A DNA stretch of 64,000 nt from assembly GCA_019420065.1 (NCBI GenBank), contig JAHZHX010000001.1, forward strand, positions 1 to 64,000, given 5' to 3'. The first letter of the stretch is position 1. Each line of letters starts with the position of its first letter. Source of the stretch: Clostridiales bacterium (GTDB taxonomy: Bacteria > Bacillota > Clostridia > Christensenellales > Aristaeellaceae). Under the pieces are notes generated by a model. That model had not been told where the DNA came from and did not search any database. It worked only from the letters and a program-made list of their open reading frames with translations. Below, in pieces: positions 59,373 to 64,000 of this stretch. The translations under genes were made by a program, and so were the position numbers.

Positions 59373-61328
59373 TTGAAGAGACCGTCTCGCGGCTTTATTG
59401 GTTATGTTGTGCTGATTGCCGCATTTATTTTGATGGCCACGCTGCTGTCGGGCGGTAGCAGCAATGGCGGCGATATCACCTATGCCGATCTTTTGCAGAG
59501 GATTGGCGAAGGAAAGGTTGAAAGGGTGGCAATTCGCGGGCGGACGCTGTATGGCTTGAATTACGGTTCTGAGCGTTCGGTAAGCGAGTTTCCCAACCGG
59601 TATGATTTTGCCTGCGTGATCGGCGATGATTTTATCGACACGCTGTACGGCATGTCTGCCGCCAGCACGGGAAGCGCGCTGGAAACCGTTAACGAAAGCA
59701 ATCTGACCTTTGCGGGCAAGCCGCTGCAAATGATCTATCTGGCGCCTTTGACGACCCCCTGGATTCTGGAATGGCTGCCCTTTATTCTGATTACCGTTCT
59801 GGTGATGGTATTCTGGTGGCTGACGATGCGCCAGCAGATGGGCGGCAACGGCAAGGTGATGAACTTTGGCAAAAGCCACGCCAATGTCAGCGATCCGAGC
59901 AAAAATAAGGTACGCTTTGCCGATGTAGCCGGTGCCGACGAAGAAAAGGAAGAACTGAGGGAAATCGTTGATTTTCTGAAAAATCCCAAAAACTATCTGG
60001 CGCTTGGCGCGCGCATCCCCAAGGGCGTGCTGCTTGTGGGGCCTCCCGGTACGGGCAAAACGCTGCTTGCCAAAGCGGTGGCCGGGGAGGCGGACGTTCC
60101 TTTCTTCTCCATCAGCGGTTCTGACTTTGTTGAGATGCTTGTCGGCGTGGGTGCAAGCCGCGTGCGCGATTTGTTTGAGCAGGCAAAGCGGAATTCGCCC
60201 AGCATTGTTTTCATTGATGAGATCGACGCCGTTGGCCGTCATCGCGGCGCGGGCCTTGGCGGCGGTCATGACGAACGCGAGCAGACACTGAATCAGCTGC
60301 TGGTTGAAATGGACGGCTTTACTGCCAACGAGGGCGTAATCGTTATGGCGGCGACGAACCGCCGCGATATTCTGGATCCCGCTCTGCTGCGTCCCGGTCG
60401 TTTCGATCGTCAGATTACGGTAAACTATCCGGATGTTAACGGTCGTGTTGCTGTATTGAAGGTGCATTCCAAAGGAAAGCCGCTGGCTGAGGACGTTGAT
60501 CTGGAGAACATTGCCAAACGCACGCCGTTTGCCACGGGCGCGGATTTGGAAAATGTGATGAACGAGGCGGCCATTCTTGCTGCGCGCGCCCGGAAAACGC
60601 AGATTGACCAGGCGCTGCTGATCGAGGCGGTTGAGCGCGTACAGATGGGGCCGGAAAAGAAGAGCCACAAAGTGCTGGAAGAGGATCGCAGGCTGGTTGC
60701 CTATCATGAGGCGGGGCACGCGATTGTCGGCCATTTCCTGCCGCTGTGCGACGAGGTGCATACCGTGACCATCGTGCCGCGCGGCAGCGCGGGCGGCTTT
60801 ACGCTTTCGCTGCCCGAAAAAGAGCTGGAGATGTTCAGCCGCACCAAGCTTTTGCAGCGCGTCGCGATGTCGCTGGGCGGACATGCCGCGCTCAAGCTCA
60901 TTTATAATGATATCTATAATGGCGCGCAAAGCGATTTGCAGCACGCAACATCCATCTGTCGCGCCATGGTCACGCAGTATGGCATGAGCGAAAGGATTGG
61001 CACGATCTACCTCGACAGCGATCAGGAGGTTTTTGTCGGCGCTTCGTTTGGCCATTCCCGGGAGTACAGCGAGGAGGTTGCGGCCGAGATCGATCAGGAG
61101 ATCCGGGCTACGCTGGCTTCCTGCTATGATATGGCGATAGAGCTTTTGCAGGAGCACCGGCATGAGCTGGAAGGCCTGGCGCAGCTGCTGATCGAGCGCG
61201 AAACGCTGAGCCGTGAGGAATTCCTGGCCTTTATTGAAGGACGTCCTTTGCCGGAGAAAAAGGAGCCGGCTGCCGTGGCTGAAGCGCCCGTGCAGAGCGA
61301 AGAAGAAGCGCAGCCGCCGCAGGCATAA
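59373..61328 (+). CDS. ftsH: ATP-dependent zinc metalloprotease FtsH
   Basis: A membrane-bound AAA+ protease for quality control of membrane and regulatory proteins. The 651 residues have membrane helices at about 7-25 and 128-150, Walker A GPPGTGKT at 223-230, the second region of homology, and the zinc site HEAGH at 445-449. The start is TTG at 59373 with AAGGAGGATTTGG upstream. The tail is acidic and Pro/Ala-rich ([13 protein letters not shown]), probably disordered. Confidence 0.96.
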   Translation: MKRPSRGFIGYVVLIAAFILMATLLSGGSSNGGDITYADLLQRIGEGKVERVAIRGRTLYGLNYGSERSVSEFPNRYDFACVIGDDFIDTLYGMSAASTGSALETVNESNLTFAGKPLQMIYLAPLTTPWILEWLPFILITVLVMVFWWLTMRQQMGGNGKVMNFGKSHANVSDPSKNKVRFADVAGADEEKEELREIVDFLKNPKNYLALGARIPKGVLLVGPPGTGKTLLAKAVAGEADVPFFSISGSDFVEMLVGVGASRVRDLFEQAKRNSPSIVFIDEIDAVGRHRGAGLGGGHDEREQTLNQLLVEMDGFTANEGVIVMAATNRRDILDPALLRPGRFDRQITVNYPDVNGRVAVLKVHSKGKPLAEDVDLENIAKRTPFATGADLENVMNEAAILAARARKTQIDQALLIEAVERVQMGPEKKSHKVLEEDRRLVAYHEAGHAIVGHFLPLCDEVHTVTIVPRGSAGGFTLSLPEKELEMFSRTKLLQRVAMSLGGHAALKLIYNDIYNGAQSDLQHATSICRAMVTQYGMSERIGTIYLDSDQEVFVGASFGHSREYSEEVAAEIDQEIRATLASCYDMAIELLQEHRHELEGLAQLLIERETLSREEFLAFIEGRPLPEKKEPAAVAEAPVQSEEEAQPPQA

Positions 61329-61350
61329 ATCATTTCAAAGGACAAAAAAT

Positions 61351-62196
61351 ATGTATTATGCAGATTTGCATATTCACACAACGGCCTCTGACGGAGTTTT
61401 TACTCCGTCCCAGGTCGTTTTGCACGCTAAGGAAAAAGGGCTCAGCCTGATGGCAGTGAGCGATCATGACAGCATTCGCGGCGTGGAAGAGGCGCGGAGC
61501 GCAGCTTCTCAAGCAGGAATTGGGCTGATTCCGGCTGTTGAGATCAGCACCGGCGCGGAGGGCGAGATTCATGTGCTGGGTTATGGCGTGCGCAGCGATT
61601 CACGGGCTTTGAACGCTTTGTTTGCGGAAATGGCGCAGGAGCGCGAAGCACGGGCGGTGGAAATCATCCGGCGTTTATGCAGGCTGGGATTGAAGCTCAC
61701 CATGGAAGAAATTCCGGCAGAGCAGGGAGCGGTCAAAGGACGCGCACAGATTGCCCGTGCGCTGCTGCAAAAGGGCTATGTCAGTGAAATGCAGGAGGCT
61801 TTTGACCGCTATATTGGCGCGGGCTGTCCAGCTTATGTGCCGCGGATTGAGCGGGACACAAAAGAAATGATTGCTTTGCTGCGTTCGGAAAGGGCAATCC
61901 CGGTGCTTGCGCATCCGGGATTGATAAAAACGGCGTTATCCGAAATGCTTTCTGCCATTGATGTTTGGAAAGAAGCCGGTTTAATGGGGATGGAAGTATA
62001 CCATCCTGCGCATTTTCCGGATCAATTTGCGGTGTGGGACAACGCGGCGCGCAAACGCAGCCTGCTTGTTACCGGCGGGAGCGATTTTCATCAGATAGGA
62101 GACAGACATGCCGATATTGGCGATATGTGCCGGCATTGGCCTTCCTGCAGGCAGGACGCAGAGGCGCTTTTGGCGCAGTTATCGCTTTTGAAATAA
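61351..62196 (+). CDS. PHP-domain phosphoesterase
   Basis: A 281-residue metal-dependent phosphoesterase with the PHP motifs: YADLHIHTTASDG (H7, H9), SDHDSIRGVEEA, PAVEIS, LAHPG and a late GGSDFHQI. It is of the YciV/TrpH (RNase AM-like) group, whose members act on 5' ends of short RNA or on 3',5'-bisphosphonucleotides. The start is the ATG at 61351; the ORF from 61213 belongs to ftsH in another frame. The ribosome site is weak. Confidence 0.88.
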   Translation: MYYADLHIHTTASDGVFTPSQVVLHAKEKGLSLMAVSDHDSIRGVEEARSAASQAGIGLIPAVEISTGAEGEIHVLGYGVRSDSRALNALFAEMAQEREARAVEIIRRLCRLGLKLTMEEIPAEQGAVKGRAQIARALLQKGYVSEMQEAFDRYIGAGCPAYVPRIERDTKEMIALLRSERAIPVLAHPGLIKTALSEMLSAIDVWKEAGLMGMEVYHPAHFPDQFAVWDNAARKRSLLVTGGSDFHQIGDRHADIGDMCRHWPSCRQDAEALLAQLSLLK

Positions 62197-62224
62197 ATAC
62201 GATAGAAAGGATGCATCCGGAGAT

Positions 62225-63721
62225 ATGCAGTATCAGGGGTATCGCCCTGCACGGCCATCAACGCGCAGGCCGCACAGAAAAAAGAAGCCGCGAACCGCAA
62301 TATATTTGTTGGCAGCGGTGGTTTTGCTGCTTGCTGTGCTTTGGCTTATGCTTAAGCCTGCCCGAAAAAGCGAGGAATATCAAGCTTATTTGCGGTCACG
62401 GGATGTTTTCCTGGATAATATTTATGTGGACGGTATCGCCCTTTCCGGGCTTACCTATAATGAAGCTTGGGAAGCCGTTGCCGAAAAAATCGCTTCTTGG
62501 GAGAAAAGCTGGTCTTTGGCGCTGTCATGCAATGGTCACGTATACACCACGCTGAATTATGCGTCAACCGGACTGACGATCGACGGGAGGCAGCTGGACG
62601 AATTGCTGAGGGAAGCGTGGCAGTATGGTCATACCGGCGGCTTTGAAGAATATAGGGCTGACGCGGCAGCGCTGGCCGCCGCGCCTTATGACGCGTACTT
62701 GATGCAAAGCCAGGGGGAAAGCAGTCAGCTGGATTATATTTTGCGCGTGATCCGCGACAATGTTTACCGTGCGCCGCAAAATGCCGCGCTGCTGGCGTTT
62801 GATGCAGAAAACCTGGCGTCGCCATTTGTTTTTCAGCCTTCAAAAGAAGGGATTACGATCGACTGCGAAAAAGCAAAAAAGGAGATTTTGCAGCGGGCGG
62901 CGACCGGAGACGGCGGCGAATATCAAATTGAACTGCTGGCCGTTGCGCCTGATATTTCGCTGGAAGATGTGAAAAAGGATGTATCCCTGCTGGCCGTTAG
63001 CACGACGGCGATTGACAAGCATTCCACCAAGGAACGCAATGAAAACATCGCCCTGGCTTTTTCCAGGATCAACGGCTTGATTCTTGAGGACGGCGACCGG
63101 TTCAGCTTTAATAAACTGGTGGGAAAACGTTCCCTGCAAAATGGTTTTAAAACGGCGCTGGGATATGTATCCGGCGAGTTGACGGAAACCGTGGGCGGCG
63201 GCGTGTGCCAGGCGAGCACGACGATTTACAGCGCGGCTTTGTGCGCGGGGATGAGCATTCGCAGCCGAACGCCGCATTCGATTCCGGTATCTTATATTTC
63301 TCTGGGGCAGGATGCGACCGTTAATGATATGCGGGGCCATGAAATCGATCTTGCATTTTCAAATAAAACCGGAAGCAGGGTCTATATCGTTTGCGGGCTG
63401 ACGGAAAACTCCGCAGGCCGGCTTCAGTGCGTAACGTATTTTTATGGACGGGCGCTGCCTGACGGCGTATACTGCAAGCTTGAATCGGTCGTAACGGAAA
63501 CGCTGCCGATCCCGGATGAAATTGTCCGGCCGGATACGGAAGCAAAATATGTAAAGTATACGAATCAGCGCTACAAGCTTTCCGGCGGCTCAGAGGGATA
63601 TGTTGTGAAAACGTATTTGCAGCGCTGCAGCGGCGAATCGATTTTGGATCAGCAGCTGGTTTCGACGGATACTTATAAGGCGCGCGCTCCGATATACTAT
63701 GTTGGCGTGACGGAGCGATAA
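62225..63721 (+). CDS. VanW-family membrane protein
   Basis: A 498-residue protein with a basic N-terminus, one membrane helix (about residues 24-43) and an extracytoplasmic part. Its C-terminal half carries the VanW signature: RNENIALAFSRINGLILEDGDRFSFN, GGGVCQASTTIY and RTPHSIPVSYI near residues 275-360. A peptidoglycan-binding-4 type region precedes it. VanW proteins are found near vancomycin-resistance genes but are widespread in clostridia with unknown function; no van gene cluster is seen here. It follows the PHP gene after 28 bases. Confidence 0.88.
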   Translation: MQYQGYRPARPSTRRPHRKKKPRTAIYLLAAVVLLLAVLWLMLKPARKSEEYQAYLRSRDVFLDNIYVDGIALSGLTYNEAWEAVAEKIASWEKSWSLALSCNGHVYTTLNYASTGLTIDGRQLDELLREAWQYGHTGGFEEYRADAAALAAAPYDAYLMQSQGESSQLDYILRVIRDNVYRAPQNAALLAFDAENLASPFVFQPSKEGITIDCEKAKKEILQRAATGDGGEYQIELLAVAPDISLEDVKKDVSLLAVSTTAIDKHSTKERNENIALAFSRINGLILEDGDRFSFNKLVGKRSLQNGFKTALGYVSGELTETVGGGVCQASTTIYSAALCAGMSIRSRTPHSIPVSYISLGQDATVNDMRGHEIDLAFSNKTGSRVYIVCGLTENSAGRLQCVTYFYGRALPDGVYCKLESVVTETLPIPDEIVRPDTEAKYVKYTNQRYKLSGGSEGYVVKTYLQRCSGESILDQQLVSTDTYKARAPIYYVGVTER

Positions 63722-63733
63722 ATACGCAGCGCT

Positions 63734-63762
63734 GGGCGGCAGCCTCTGACAGGCTACCGTCC
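63734..63762 (+). terminator. Terminator after the VanW gene
   Basis: Stem GGGCGGCAGCCT with AGGCTACCGTCC (one mismatch, one G-U) and loop CTGAC; only a short T-rich tail follows. Confidence 0.55.
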
Positions 63763-63821
63763 ATTTATGTTGCTTGCTCTTAGAGAAAAGCAGAATGATG
63801 CTGAAAGCAAAGCGCCTGGCG

Positions 63822-63851
63822 CTTGCAAGAATATGAAGCATATGTTATAAT
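63822..63851 (+). promoter_or_regulatory. Promoter of argR
   Basis: TTGCAA (63822-63827), an 18-base spacer, and TATAAT (63846-63851) preceded by TG-T (extended -10). Confidence 0.65.
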
Positions 63852-63891
63852 GAATATGTTTGCGCGATATACAGCATGAGGTGATATGAGC

Positions 63892-64000
63892 ATGAAAAAC
63901 GCAAGACAAACGGCAATTTTGAGCATTATCGAGCATTATGACATCGAGACTCAGGATGAATTGGCGCAGCGCTTGCGCGAAATGGGCATTAGCGTAACAC
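63892..64000 (+). CDS. argR: Arginine repressor ArgR (3' end outside window)
   Basis: The first 36 codons of a winged-helix regulator, reading MKNARQTAILSIIEHYDIETQDELAQRL and then MGISVT, which matches the N-terminal DNA-binding domain of ArgR/AhrC. The ATG at 63892 lies nine bases after GAGGTGAT; ATG 63886 is an alternative. In Firmicutes argR is often followed by recN; that cannot be seen here. Confidence 0.85.
   Translation, partial: MKNARQTAILSIIEHYDIETQDELAQRLREMGISVT

Noticed and set aside
59355..61163. 602-codon open frame on the minus strand opposite ftsH
   Set aside because: Antisense shadow of a fully recognised gene; no start signal or motif.
1..64000. CRISPR arrays, insertion sequences, prophage and toxin-antitoxin modules
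   Set aside because: No regularly spaced repeats, transposase, integrase or phage structural genes were seen; the single XRE gene at 30270 has no toxin partner.

Overview
The window is a stretch of ordinary bacterial chromosome with high coding density. It most likely comes from a spore-forming member of the Clostridia (Firmicutes). Evidence for this: the sporulation pair YabP-YabQ next to a DivIC-like gene; the Bacillus-like order dprA-topA-trmFO-hslV-hslU; a valS T-box leader; L21-Prp-L27 with an L27 that carries the Firmicute leader peptide; tilS-hpt-ftsH; and strong Shine-Dalgarno sites with frequent TTG and GTG starts. Base composition is GC-rich for a clostridium. A Christensenellales-like lineage would fit, but that is only an impression. 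I see no CRISPR array, insertion sequence, prophage or rRNA.

Layout. 1-7022 (+): folD (partial), xseA, xseB, ispA, a DUF6106-type membrane protein, cysteine desulfurase, thiI and an aminotransferase. 7108-9204 (+): rplU-prp-rpmA behind a strong promoter and leader, then a FliB-like cysteine-rich protein. 9355-16114 (+): dprA, topA, trmFO, hslV, a small zinc-ribbon gene and hslU. 16199-16890: an AT-richer patch with a GNAT remnant and a DUF3795 gene. 16966-29519 (-): a coiled-coil membrane protein, scpB-scpA-M50 protease, dacF-like, a TPR protein, and a long co-directional run iscR-iscS-iscU-hflX-vanY-vanY-vanY-yprB. 29657-30488: a frameshifted secreted protein diverging from an XRE regulator across a shared operator. 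30497-34372 (-): dusB, several hypothetical secreted or membrane proteins, and rpsI-rplM. 34682-34834 (+): tRNA-Gln and tRNA-Glu. 34933-39000: a degenerate receiver protein (-), then yabP-yabQ-divIC-ppx and a PrsA-like lipoprotein (+). 39073-42926 (-): an rRNA methyltransferase, a membrane protein, cdaR and cdaA. 43155-45311 (+): radC, a DUF218 protein and a methyltransferase. 45348-46322 (-): asparaginase. 46519-53563 (+): yceD-rpmF, T-box-valS, rsmH-rsmI, and a pantothenate ECF S component with coaX. 53622-57204 (-): a second dac, tmcAL and a nucleotidyltransferase. 57433-64000 (+): tilS, hpt, ftsH, a PHP phosphoesterase, a VanW protein and the start of argR.

Themes. Translation and RNA modification are heavily represented: ribosomal proteins L13, L21, L27, L32 and S9, plus trmFO, thiI, dusB, tilS, tmcAL, rsmH, rsmI and an m5C methyltransferase. 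Sulfur and Fe-S chemistry appears twice, as a desulfurase-ThiI pair and as iscR-iscS-iscU. Peptidoglycan trimming is unusually rich: two serine D,D-carboxypeptidases, three tandem VanY-type peptidases and a VanW protein.

Most of the window is core genome, and I did not find a clearly new multi-gene system. The points most worth a second look are the vanY triplet downstream of iscRSU-hflX, the JAMM-like motif in the HflX N-terminus, the XRE operator laid over a divergent promoter of a broken secreted gene, the structured leader before the pantothenate transporter, the zinc-ribbon gene inside hslVU, and a terminator hairpin that carries the promoter of the next operon.
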